A stretch of DNA of 64,000 nucleotides from Eumeta japonica (Eukaryota; Arthropoda; Insecta; Lepidoptera; Psychidae). The stretch lies in NCBI GenBank assembly GCA_005406025.1, contig BGZK01001559.1, forward strand, positions 62,001-126,000, in the 5' to 3' direction. This document shows, one piece after another, positions 35,901 to 47,900 of the stretch. Position 1 is the stretch's first letter. Every line of letters starts with the position of its first letter. The notes beneath the pieces were generated by a model. It had not been told where the DNA came from. It ran no database searches and saw only the letters and a list, made by a program, of their open reading frames with translations. The position numbers were made by a program, and so were the translations under genes.

Positions 35901-38900
35901 GAGAAAATAGTTTTTGTTAACCTATATTATAGTTACAATATGATAACTTTAAATGACAAATATTATCAAAGGAAACAATGAAATAATCGAGATATCTAAA
36001 CAAGTAAATGACAGTCTATTGGCTATGAAGCTCCTGCAAATGATTCAAACTCTATATCATGTTACTAAATTGACTGTGATATATTTATTGATGTGAACCC
36101 TGAAAAGAGCAGCTGTCAAAGGAAGTCATTGGTTACATTATTAAAATATTATAACAACAATCCCAAATGCTCTGCATAATTCGAAGTTGTTTTAATTTCG
36201 TGTGTTACTGTGTTTTAATCAAATGCATTCCATATTTGATAGTTCGCGTCGGAGACAACTGGTAGTAGCAGCCTTCCCGTTACCGAAAAAAAACCAAACA
36301 GGTATCGGGCATAAACAAACTCTCGCATAATATGTAAATTGTAAAATTAAAAACTAGCTGAATAGCTGATGCTATTTTGTTAGTCTAAAAGCAGAGCTGT
36401 AAATCCTTCTTTGTTGGCATGTGAAAGGGCAAGATGTATCCGTAGTAGCTATTTAAAATTACCACCATTTATGAAAAGTAATTATGTTGTGTCTCGAAAA
36501 TTGTGAACCGATTGCCATATTGTCTATCAAAGCGAAGCCGGTGATACTATGCTGTATATAAAGATTCTGGGTAAGTTTTTGACTTAATTTTATGATTCTT
36601 TTTGTAATAATATTATATCTTTAGATTATGGTACTTTAAATAAGATGTATCCTAAAGCATTCTTTTCCCTTCCCTTTTTAAACCAAATATATAGTCAGTA
36701 CTCAAATGTAAATCAAAAAATAATAGTAAATTCTAATACATATTCTATTTATTTCTATGTTATGGATATATAATTATACTATACTATGTCTAACAGCCTA
36801 TTTATTCATAGGCGGCGGCTGATTATTCGTCTAACAATAATATACTTATTAGTCTAGTCCGCTGGTACCATTTTATCGAAAACTTGACTTGGATAACCAA
36901 AAATTTACGATGTAGGTCTCATTCGATTCAAAATACCATTTAAAAACACAATTAACAGTGAAAGTGGGGTCGTCAGAAATCGCAAAAATTATAAACTATT
37001 AAGTAAAAAAAGTGTTTTCATTTTTAGCAAATATTTCAAAAGCTGTTTGAGATATCTGAAATTTAATGTAAAAATGAGAAAAAGAATTCCTAAAACAGTA
37101 GTACCTTCAGGAATTGTACTAGCGATATTTATAATTGGAGTTGAAAATTGGGCTAAAAATGGATGGTAATGCTGGCGCAAGTGTCGACCTCATCAAATCC
37201 TTTAACAAAAAACAAATATTTCAACCTATTAAATATGAATATTAAGTAATAAAAAAGTTATGTAGACACAAATTAACAATAATCTGTCAACTAAAAATTT
37301 CAACCGCATTTTTCAATCTACTATGTAGTTGAACGTTTACATAAAACCCTGACAGTTTTTAAAATACTAAGCTGGAATTTTTTCACTTTTTGAAGTTATT
37401 TTTTAAAAGCTCTAGAAAAGATTCCCATTGGAAAAATTAAAACTTTAAACTTTTCACTTTTTCTATTAACAATTCAAAGATAAAAACACAAATAATGCTA
37501 TTCTTTTTTTCAATTATCCTCATTATTTTGTTTTCTCCTTGTCAAAGCTTTATAACGATACCTTTTTCCCCATTGTTTAAATAATTGTTATAAATAAGTT
37601 GTTTATCAGGCTGTTAAAAAAAATTTAAGAAGCTAATCTTTCTTATTAGAGAATCTAAACTTTTAATCTTAAAAAGTCAGGGAAAAACTTTATTCGTATT
37701 TGATACAAGGTAATTTTTATTATACTGTAAAACCGAAACACCCCAACCAGGAAATACATTTATAAATATTTTAAAATTATTTTGCAGAGTAATTAAAATT
37801 TATAATGTAACTATATGTTCGTGACGAAAAATTCTCCGTACACCCCCCAACGTGCACACGGCGTGAACATGTACGTTATTTTATTGTAATCTACATAGTT
37901 TATATAGAAGAGTTTCGAACTCGCAATTTCTACATACAAAACATCGTTTTTCGGTATAGTTTTATGTACATAATAATGGTTTATAATATAATGTATAGTT
38001 TTTTGTAAATAAAGGTATGAGTTCGCGTGAGCTTTACTTCCAAAATGCATCATATACGCGCATGATGCATTTTGGAAGTATAGACTCGGTAATCCTTCAA
38101 AGGGCTGACCACCATAGAAATCGGCGGCTCTCATGACGGTACGGCCGCCGACCGTTGACGGTAGTCGTTCAGGGCCGCCGAATAGCGGCGCCCATTACAG
38201 CACTGCCCACAATCGGTGTCGAAAAATAGTATAACTCACACACAGTAGCAGATATCGATAGCCGTCGGACATGTGGCGCCCTCCGGAAAAACTACCGTTT
38301 CTACGTGTACGATCGACATCGCAGATACCTCCGGCATCTCGATATTCAAGGGTGCAGTCGAGGTCGCGACCGTGGTCTACGGGAGCACACGCAAGTCGCC
38401 CTGCGCCAATTCGAGCCGCCGTACAGCGCGCACGCCGCGCACCGGGGCTGGCCTATTGTCACTACCCTCGAAATACGAGATCATCATTGACTCAACAGCG
38501 AATGCCGATGCCATCGCAACTTTAATAATTAAAGTGCTGGCTAGCGCGGCACCGCGGCCGTCGTAGATGCGCGATCTATTGCGTTCATCGCACGGTCACG
38601 CTCGACAACCGCCTCTGCTCCTCGCTGAAACACTTCTGGTGCATAGTTTGCGACGAAGAATGTGACCGAACCGTGTGGGAACGATATTACATCGCAACGG
38701 AGTACTCCGTCGCCAATACTTGGACTACCTCACCGAAGAGTTCGCTGCGGCGTGCTTCGCGCGCGCCTCGCACTATAAGTGTGGATGCGATGTCGGTGTC
38801 CTTCAAGACCAGAGAAGTCGTGGACCGACTGGGATGTATCAAAGCATCCGAGGTTCACGAGTTCGTGGTGTATGAGGATCGAGGTGAAAACCTAAACTAC

Positions 38901-41900
38901 TTCCTACAACGCGACCTAACAAACACTGTCAATATAGTCGGTACCTGGGGGCATCCCATAACAAACGAGGGTTTGTCAGGTTCCAAACGTCTCCAACAAC
39001 GCACAACCGAAAACAAGAAAAGCGGAGTCGACAGACAGCAGGCAGAGAGCTCACGAACAAAACTCCGAGTCTAATGAACGCATCCGTGCATTCTGGGGGA
39101 CATTATGAAGAGCCGCAAAAAGCTTGCTCGGGGCAAAATATCTGCAGGGAGGAAGTACATCCCAAGTGAAGAGGAAAAAGCCAACAGTGGCAATAAACCC
39201 TAAAACCACACCAACAAGAGCCCAAAAAGGGAAGGTCGATCTACCGGCCCCAGTTCCTATAAGGCGACTACGAAACCAATACGCAAACGCGTTCTCAGTT
39301 CATAGCGCTTACCTCAGCAGCCCTGAAAGATTACAAAGCCACGTGCGAGAGGATATTAAGGGTGAACCAAGATAAATTTGAGACACGGCTGACGGCTGCG
39401 CTTGAGAACGCGGAGACCGCCATAAATGACAACGACTCTCAAACAACACTGAGAGGAAAAAATAGTATTATACATATGGCGGCCTACAGTGAAACAAATG
39501 GCCTGGTAGCCCTTGAGGAGGAACAGACGGACCATACAGAAAGACCAAAATACATCACCCCTTTGTATGACTCGATAGTGGTCACTGCTCGATGCACGAG
39601 GGTTGCGCTAAAGGAGCAAATCCTGAGATGGCAAAAACCGTCATCAAACGTAAAGCTTCCGTAAAACGACGCCCGGGAAGGGTGGATGGTTTCCGATATA
39701 ACATGGGTCAATGGAGTCCCACGCTGCGGTAAAACATGGGTCGTGAAGCACTTCGAATTGGGGAGGGATGTTATCATCACCACAACACGAAAAACAGCAA
39801 GAAACCTCAAAAAAAAGCTTGCTAGCCGACTGGGATCCAACGCAAGCAGTACCGACCGACATTCACCAAGACCGACCATCGTCGGTCTTGGTGAATGGCT
39901 TCCGGGGACTGAAGAGCTGCGATCAACTAGTCGTAAGTGAAGCCCTCATTAGCCATTGTCATGGCGACACGGCTTGCGCGTACAAAATAGGTCCTTCTGA
40001 TAGGCTATGTTAACCAACTCTTTCGTCTACAGGCTGAAATTCTGAAATACAGTACATTCGACCAAACCTGGTGACAACGGTCACGAAGGATCTGCTCTGC
40101 ACCTACAGGAACCCGATGAATGTAGCGATGGACGCCCTTAACGAGGTATATAGTGGCATATACTCATCCATGACTCGGGTCCAGTCATTGTGGCTGGAGA
40201 GATACAGTGACGCGAACATCCCGAAAGATCTCACAAACACAATCTACCTAACATATACACAAGCAGAGAAATTCTTTCTCTGCTTGTGTATATGTTAAAT
40301 AAGGGATTATATAGGTTATATAAGGGATTAAATAAGGTTACATAAGGGATTCCCTTATCACGGGGAATTCAGAAAGGGAGAAGGGACTAATGTCTGACTA
40401 TCCACGAAGCACAAGACCTGACGTCTGAAGAAACCGTCATCGTACAGATAACGGCGAAACACAAATTACATGACAGTGTATCACGCCGTAGTGGCGATAA
40501 CGCGCCACAACGTCAGTTGTGTATACTATACGGACAACGGTGAAGACGCAATCGGAGGATTCATTAAAAGGGCCGCGGCTGCCAGCGAAAACAAGATAAG
40601 GACAACAATGCAAAAATGGCTATTCGAAATAGGGACAAGACAATCATGAACGTTCTCGCAGAAAATGGGAAACAGTAAACGTACGATGCAGATTTCTGAC
40701 GCCACTCTTGCCAAAAAACAGACATTGTACCTTTCTGTCTTACGCTACATAAATGTACATATTTGAAAAAATGTTAGTGCTGCGTAAACAATGATTACGC
40801 AGTACATCACAGTACAGTACGTACATTACAGTACAGTATACAGATACAATTTTCAATAGCAAAAAAATTAATAGAAAATACTTAAAAACAATAGGTTTAG
40901 CTGTAAATATAAAAAATACAATGTACATAGAAGTATCGCTATAGCGAAAAAAGAAGTAAATAAATTAAAAAAAAAATGTCCGGATACTTAATGGTCTGGC
41001 TCGTGGTGGCGGGGAAACAGGATCACTCAACTCCCTGAAATATGGTCAAGTTGGGCGATGACCGCCTCACCGTCAACTCTGAGCAGGCGCTGCGAAGCGA
41101 AACCAAGATCGGTCCCCATAAAAAAAAGTAGATATTAAGTATCTACGTTAGGGAAGTGAAACTATATATTGTAAATAAGTGGTGCTGAGCGAATAATGCT
41201 TTTATTTACTGTTAAACGCCAATGTATAAAAATAAAAAACTTCAATCAAAAAAAGGTATTAACTACAAGTCTATAAATGTAAAATATTAAAAAATAAAGA
41301 TACCCGACATACTACCAAAAATAAATACATTTTTTCAAATCCACCGTCCACGTCCTACAAATAATACTCTTATATAAATCGGCGCAAATAGAATCGGTTA
41401 ATTACAAGAAAACAGCAACGCAATATAGAAAAGGATCCTGAATGGAAGAAAAATAGAAAGAAGACTAAAACTCTCGCACCGGTTCGCTATTGTTTACCGA
41501 AGTCGCTATTGTTTATCGAGTTCGACCGTGGGAAGCGGTCATAGTATAAATAGCACATTGTAGAAGCACATGTCTATGGAAGTAGAAATGACTAGGCTCT
41601 CACGCCTAATCATTTTTGTTGAGAGGGTCCGGGCGAGTGGAGGTACCCGGAAGTTTCACCGACACCGACTTAGTCAAAAGACAACACTGGCGTTGCTTTC
41701 AAAAACTTGCCGATCAATTCTGAGAGAGATGACTGAAAGAATATCTTCCCGACCTGCAGCACCGGCGGAAACCACAAGGACGCGGGTCACCGCCTAGAGT
41801 AGGCGATCTCGTCCTCAGAGCCGATTCCACGCTGCCACGAAACATCTGACTGCGAGGGATCATCGCAGCCATACCCAGGGCCCAACAAGATAGTACCTGC

Positions 41901-44900
41901 AGTCGGCGTACGAATGAGCGGCGGAGGCCGACGAAGAAATTCATCATCCTGCCCACAGACAAGAACGTCGCTTCACCACGATAACAATGCAGCACCGAAG
42001 GCGATGCTCAGCGAGAGTATGTTCGCGACGAAAAATTCATTGCACACCCTAACGTGCACACGGCGTGGACATATAAGTTATTTTATTGTAATCTACATAG
42101 TTTATATAGAAGAGTTTCGACCTCACAATTTGTACATACAAAACATCGTTTATCAGTAAGTATAGTTTTACGTACATAATAATGGTTTATAATAGAATGT
42201 ATATTTTTTTGTAAATAAAGATATAAGTTCCCGTGAGTTTTACTTTCGAAATATATCATGCACGTATGCAGTATAGACTCGGTAATCCTTCAAAGGGCTG
42301 ACCACGTGATATAGAAGTCGGCGGCTCTCATAACGATAGGGCCCCCGACCGCTGACGGTAGTCGTTCAGGGCCGTCGAATAACAGCACCCATTACAGTAA
42401 GGCCCGGAAACGGTGTCGAAAAACACCATAGCTGTCTCGATGATCTTTCATATCCGGGCCGATTGGATTGGTTTAAAAACGACCCGTCTGATCGGTCACT
42501 CTTTGAAGTACGAATCCGGAAATTGCAGAAAATAGTATAAAAACACAGCTGCATGCTGCATCAAATCATGCACTATATTGTACAGCATGACAGTACTTCC
42601 TCGCCTGCATTACAGTCTAGTTTGCTATAGTACATCGCATACCTGTTGGCATATCAAAGGTGTAACTCTGCGCCACTATAGACACCTAGTATTAAGAGGT
42701 ATCATTTCGACGACGTAAGTTGGCGAGGCGTCGCTTCTGCAAATAGTAACAGTCGATCAGCAAGCAACAAAAACGGACTGTTAAACGTTCCATTCGCGTG
42801 TACCCGGTCCGTCACACTATACGCAAGTTAGAAATAATATTGACTCGTCCCATTTTTGTACGAAGACGTATCATCCCCCCTCAGCTAGCGGCGCCCGTCC
42901 TCGCGAGCCGCTCTCGTTAGCTAGGTACTACTCGATAATTATCCGCTGTACCAATTATAACATTTTAAATACTTATTTGAATTGTCGAAATACCTACCTA
43001 GTTAAGTAAGTTTAAAGGTAACGTTCCGTAAATTAAAATGTACTACAATATATATTGCGTAATCTAAAATTAATAATAAAAAATTTGGTTGCCTGTAAAG
43101 TCGGTATACGGGCGAAAGTTTTACGTGACAACGACTTTGAATGGTAAAATCATTTTAATGTGAATATTCATTCGTATAGTAGGAAGAAGGATGAAATAAT
43201 AGTAACAATTTAAAACATTTATTTATACAAAGAATTATATTTAAAACATTAATTTATACAAAGAATCTCGCACTGAATTTCATATTAACAAAATTTTATT
43301 TTTACACATACATACGTATTTATATACAAATATACATACAATAACTTGCAATACATTTGCAAGCTATGCACTAATTCTCTAGTGCTGCGCGCGCGGCAGA
43401 CCGATCATAGTTGAGTGGGAGAGAGACGCAAGGCATTCGGCGGGCCTCTCTCTCGTTCGGTGACTCATCGTTACGTTACCGAGCGTTACACTTTTTCATA
43501 AGTGACTCCCAGCCGCAACCTAATTTAAGACGTTGTCACGTCAAAAATAACTATTTCTTTGTTCACCTGAGTGTTTAAACATACTGCAGTTTACTTTCAA
43601 AATAACTTATGCCTTATCGAATGCATAATGGAGCATATTTACGCAAATTACTTTTTAATCGTTTGACTTAAATACAACCAAAAACTGTAGCGGCTCGGTA
43701 AGCAGCTAGGCGGCTAGCTTCAGGATTTTCTTCAAATAATCACAAAATATTCTCTTGTAGTTCAAAATGTTCTCGTAATAATATTTACGCTACGATCTAC
43801 CGAAGTCCGAGGTCTAAATTGTCTAAAATCGTGGAGACAGTGAATCGCACTCAACATAGTATTACAATGTACGCTTATTCCGCACCGCTCGTGAACGCAC
43901 CGCTTCTGAAACGTCATTGCACATTGCAAGTGTTTGCACCATATTACATTCAGTATTTGAATATCGGTATGAAAGTAAAGTGCGCGATGCAAGTATTAGA
44001 TAACAAACAAAACAGGCCAACGCGAATCGACCCACTGAGGTCACGGCTGCCGCTGCCTGCGATGTTCGAACACGGGTGTAACACACGTGGTTTTTAAAAG
44101 AGATAGCGAGCGAGCGACGCACTTTGATGTTATCGCCACCGCTGCCTGCTAGGAACTACATAATATGACTAAATTTTCGTTATTTTATAAGTCAAATGGT
44201 AAAAAAAAATACGATAAATATGCAAAATCGATTCTATTGCTGATATGGAACAAAGTATTTTTTCTAATTTTTTTTATATGATAATTAAAATAAAGTTGTA
44301 TATAAAGCCAGTATAATTTTCATCATATATACATATGTGTGTATGTATATATATTTATATATGCTATTTTGTACACAATTACATAATCCCATCGCTGTAG
44401 AAATTTTGAGACTACTGATCAAAAATCTACAAGTAGTTTTGACACTCCTTTCTCAAAAAATTCTGTAGAGACCGAAATAGGTGAAAATCTAAGGGCGCAG
44501 CAAAACATACACCTATAATACTATTGAACATTATCAATACAGTATTTTCTTTTCAGTCGGTCGCAATTAGATTCCAAAACAGTTTAGTTGATATCAAATT
44601 TAGTTCTGTACTGTTCCATGAAATATTCAAATTCATCAATTTTTTACGTACAATGGACATTCACTAGTTTTCTGTAAAATACGAAAGTACTGGACAAGTG
44701 TTAATAAAATTTGTGGAAATTATTCTGTTTGTGTGGGACAAAAAGAAACAATTTTTGAATAATTTATTTTTCTTTACTCAATGAAAGTAATATTTATTTT
44801 TATCTCAAAGTACACTAAACAGATTACAACCATTATAAAAATGTATGGAAAGATATGATAAATATATAAATTGATCTAGACCGTAATCCTTAAATAGTTA

Positions 44901-47900
44901 TACATAGCATGCTTAGAACTAAAGTATACATAACAAAATAAACTAAATAAAAAGCGAGAACAAAAATTTACAATAAATTCAAAAATGAATTAAAGCACAT
45001 ACAATCTAGACACGCGGTAGCTTGTCAAAGCAAGTTCAAGCTAATAACACTGGCGAGCAGCAGCGTGTGTAATATTACACGAACCGTTTGGTGCCACTTT
45101 TGACCCCCTTATAACTCAAAAATTATTTCAGATAAACATGTCAAATTTGACTCATATATTGAGACTTGCGACATACATATGTGCTCTAAATTTAATAAAT
45201 ACACCTTAAACGGTTATTAGATTATTAACGTCCAAAAATCGTCATTTTTATCACTGACTGACCTATAGATCAAAACTCTAACCCAGTTCCAGATGACCTA
45301 GACAGTTTAAATTCGGCATCTAGATAGATAGTTGGGTAAATAAATACAAAGGAATAAATCAGAAACTATTACATTTTTATAATTTTATTATAATTTTTCA
45401 ATTAATTGTTTCTAATAAAAATACTTACTTATAGTGCCTGTAATATAAGAATCAGCAATCAAAATTAATGACAGCCGGTCTTTATGTGGATTTTAAGGTC
45501 TTCATGTATAATGAATGGAATACCACCCTTAATTTTTTTTTTAATCCAAACATATCAGCAATCAAAACTGATCCGTTAGTACCTACTAAAACAGTCGTGA
45601 AAGAGCCTTAAAAGACAATTATATCTCGTAAACATTGGAAAATACAGTAGTTTAATAAAAACCATTTTGTGTTAATTTTATTATTGTAGTATATATGTTT
45701 TGCATATAATGTAGGCAGATTGTGGGTAGGTTAAGTTCAGTTTGAAATAAACTCCGTAATAAAGCAGACACGTAATATTCATACATAACATTTGGATGAG
45801 GAAAGTAGTAATGGTGTAAAGTGCGTGCAAGAAGTGATATAAGGATATCACAATGGTGTCGTTTGGTCTTTTTGGTGGGTCACTATCGTTTGACCATCAC
45901 AGTCATGACTGGGACGCCTTCAGAGTGCGGTTCACCTAGTTCTGCGTGGCAAATGGCATAACGGGCCAGAACAACAAGAATCAGTTGCGTCAGCGCGCTT
46001 TTCTAATTAGGGCGCTCTCCGGGGGCACAATGCGAGTGGCGTCGAGTCTGGTAGCACCCGTTTCACTCAATGCGTACGAGCGTTTAGTATCTCTTTTCGA
46101 CGCCCATTTTGTGACCAAGATGAGCGTGTTCGCCGAGCGCTATAACTTCAATCGCGCGGAACAGCGGCCTTGTGAAGATTTGGCAGAGTGGGTGGCGCGA
46201 GTGCGCATGCTCACCCGTTACTGCAAATGTAAAAATGAGGTAGATATGCTCAGAAACAGATTTGTCCTCGGTCTGCATGATGTGAAAGAAAGAGAACGCT
46301 TATTCACGGAGGATGCTGGCAAGCTAATATTCGTGGCAGCGATGGAGCTGGTTCAGTCCGTGCAGTGCGCGCGCGCGGCTTCGCGACGCGCAGCGGCCGG
46401 GAATAGTGGCGGCTCGAGCTCGGTCGGCGGCGTGTTCTCGTTGAAGACGGAAACCCGTGGACAAGGTACAAGGTACGCCACTGAAGAGCGCGTCGAGCGG
46501 CGAAGAACGATGCACGGTCGATGCCCGAGACGCGCCGTTAAGTACTCCCAGTGTTCAATATTTCGTGTATAGGAATGTGAATCGCAATGCGAAAGAGTGT
46601 AGATTTGCGAACTACAAGTGTAAGAAGTGCGGAAAAAAAGGGCATTTGCGACACATGTGTAGAGAGAGGGGAGACGCCAGGGCTTCCCACTATTTGGCGG
46701 CGGAGCTCGCGGGAGATGTTAAAGGTAATAAAAACCGTTATAATATTAAATGTGTAAACGGTGCGCCTTTGTTTGTGGTCGTAACACTGAACCGGTTAAG
46801 CATTGAATGCGAGATAGACAGTGGTAGTGCGGTTTCGGCTACGTCGTGCACGTTCTATATCGCTTATTTCAAACACAAAGCCTCGCGGAAGTTATTTACT
46901 ATCGGTTACCTACAGAGAGCGCACGAAACAAATAAAATTTTATATTATTGACAACGGCTGTCGCGTCCCGCCCGCGCGTATCCTAGGGCGTGATTTTAGG
47001 TCAGAATTAACTTAGGTATAAGTGAAATGAAATATATAGATAATCCGGCAGTTCAAGAAACAACAGTAGAAAAAATATTAATGAATAACTTTCAGGCCGT
47101 TTTCTCAAATAAATTAAATTAATTTAAAGCTCAGTTATAACTTAAGCCCGATGCTAAACCGGTTTTTTCAAACCGCGACCGGTCCCGTTTGCATTAAAAC
47201 CGAAAGTAGACGAGGCGCTAGATAAATTAATCGAAACGGGTATTTTGAAGTGTAAATTACTCTGATTATGCAACTCCTATCACACCGGTATTAAAGTCGA
47301 ACGATGCGGCGCGCGTGTGCATCGACTACTCGGTCACTTTGAATAAGGTGCTGCACATCGATAGGTATGCGCTACCAATGGAAGACTTATTTGCACGCCT
47401 ACATGGAGACAAGGAGTTCAGCAAACTCGACTTGTTGATGGCGTATACGCAACTCGAACTGATTGAGGATTCGCAGCCGCTCATTTGCATCAACACGCAC
47501 CACGGTTTTTTTCCAATTCACACGACTGTTTTTTGGGTTGTCGTCGGCGCCCGTGATATTTAAAAAAATAATGGAACGAATTTTGGCTGGCAGAAGGAAT
47601 ATGTATAATTTCAAACGATATTTTAACATCGGGGCCAAACAAAGATATACGACGGAAAAGATTAAATGAAGTATTAAATAAATTACAAGAGGCAGGATTA
47701 ATCTTACAGAAAGAAAAATGTGTTTTTTTTTTCCAAAAGTCTATAATACTTAAGCTTCGTGACAGACAAAGACGGACTACATACTTCTCCCGAAAAATTC
47801 AGGTTATCAAAGAGGCCGAACCTCCGAAAAATGTTTCGCAATTTCTTATTTATCGTTAATTATTATCGTTCGTTTGTTCCGCACATGTTTACAAATTAGA

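Larger units (their letters stand above)
38271..40735 (+). pseudogene. Endogenous RNA-virus replicase fragment with SF1 helicase (virga/nege-like)
   Basis: Broken plus-strand frames spell an alphavirus-supergroup replicase segment. A conserved upstream domain lies at 38.3-39.0 kb. A linker (about 39275-39664) ends in [19 protein letters not shown]. The superfamily 1 helicase follows: Walker A in [12 protein letters not shown] (39710-39745), [10 protein letters not shown] (about 39780-39808), [20 protein letters not shown] (40089-40148), [17 protein letters not shown] (about 40400-40450) and motif VI in HAVVAITRH (about 40481-40508). In viruses this NTPase unwinds RNA and acts in capping. At least four frameshifts and several stops make it non-functional. 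Methyltransferase and polymerase hallmarks are not visible. The exact virus family is inferred; insect virga-like, nege-like or kita-like viruses fit best. Confidence 0.85.
37816..42816 (+). mobile_element. BEL/Pao LTR element carrying an RNA-virus helicase segment (chimera)
   Basis: The unit starts TGTTCG and ends GTCACA, flanked by an exact 5-bp duplication CTATA (37811-37815 and 42817-42821), the target length of BEL/Pao elements. In order it holds a truncated 5' LTR (to about 38232), a virus-derived replicase segment (38.27-40.74 kb), about 0.8 kb of AT-rich sequence, the BEL/Pao integrase C-terminus (41.6-42.0 kb), and a full 797-bp 3' LTR. Gag, protease, RT and most of integrase are absent. 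The structure fits template switching between retrotransposon and viral RNA before integration, or viral insertion plus deletion inside an existing element. It lies in the last ICE2 intron, same strand as the gene. Confidence 0.82.

Noticed and set aside
38271..38282. TGGCGCCC resembling a retroviral primer binding site.
   Set aside because: It lies about 40 bases beyond the end of LTR similarity, matches a tRNA end over only eight bases, and the LTR end next to it is missing.
38271..38566. Open frame starting MAPSGKTT, looking like a P-loop.
   Set aside because: The true viral helicase Walker A is at about 39710. Comparison with the 7.5 kb fragment favours the other frame ([11 protein letters not shown]), so the P-loop look is accidental.
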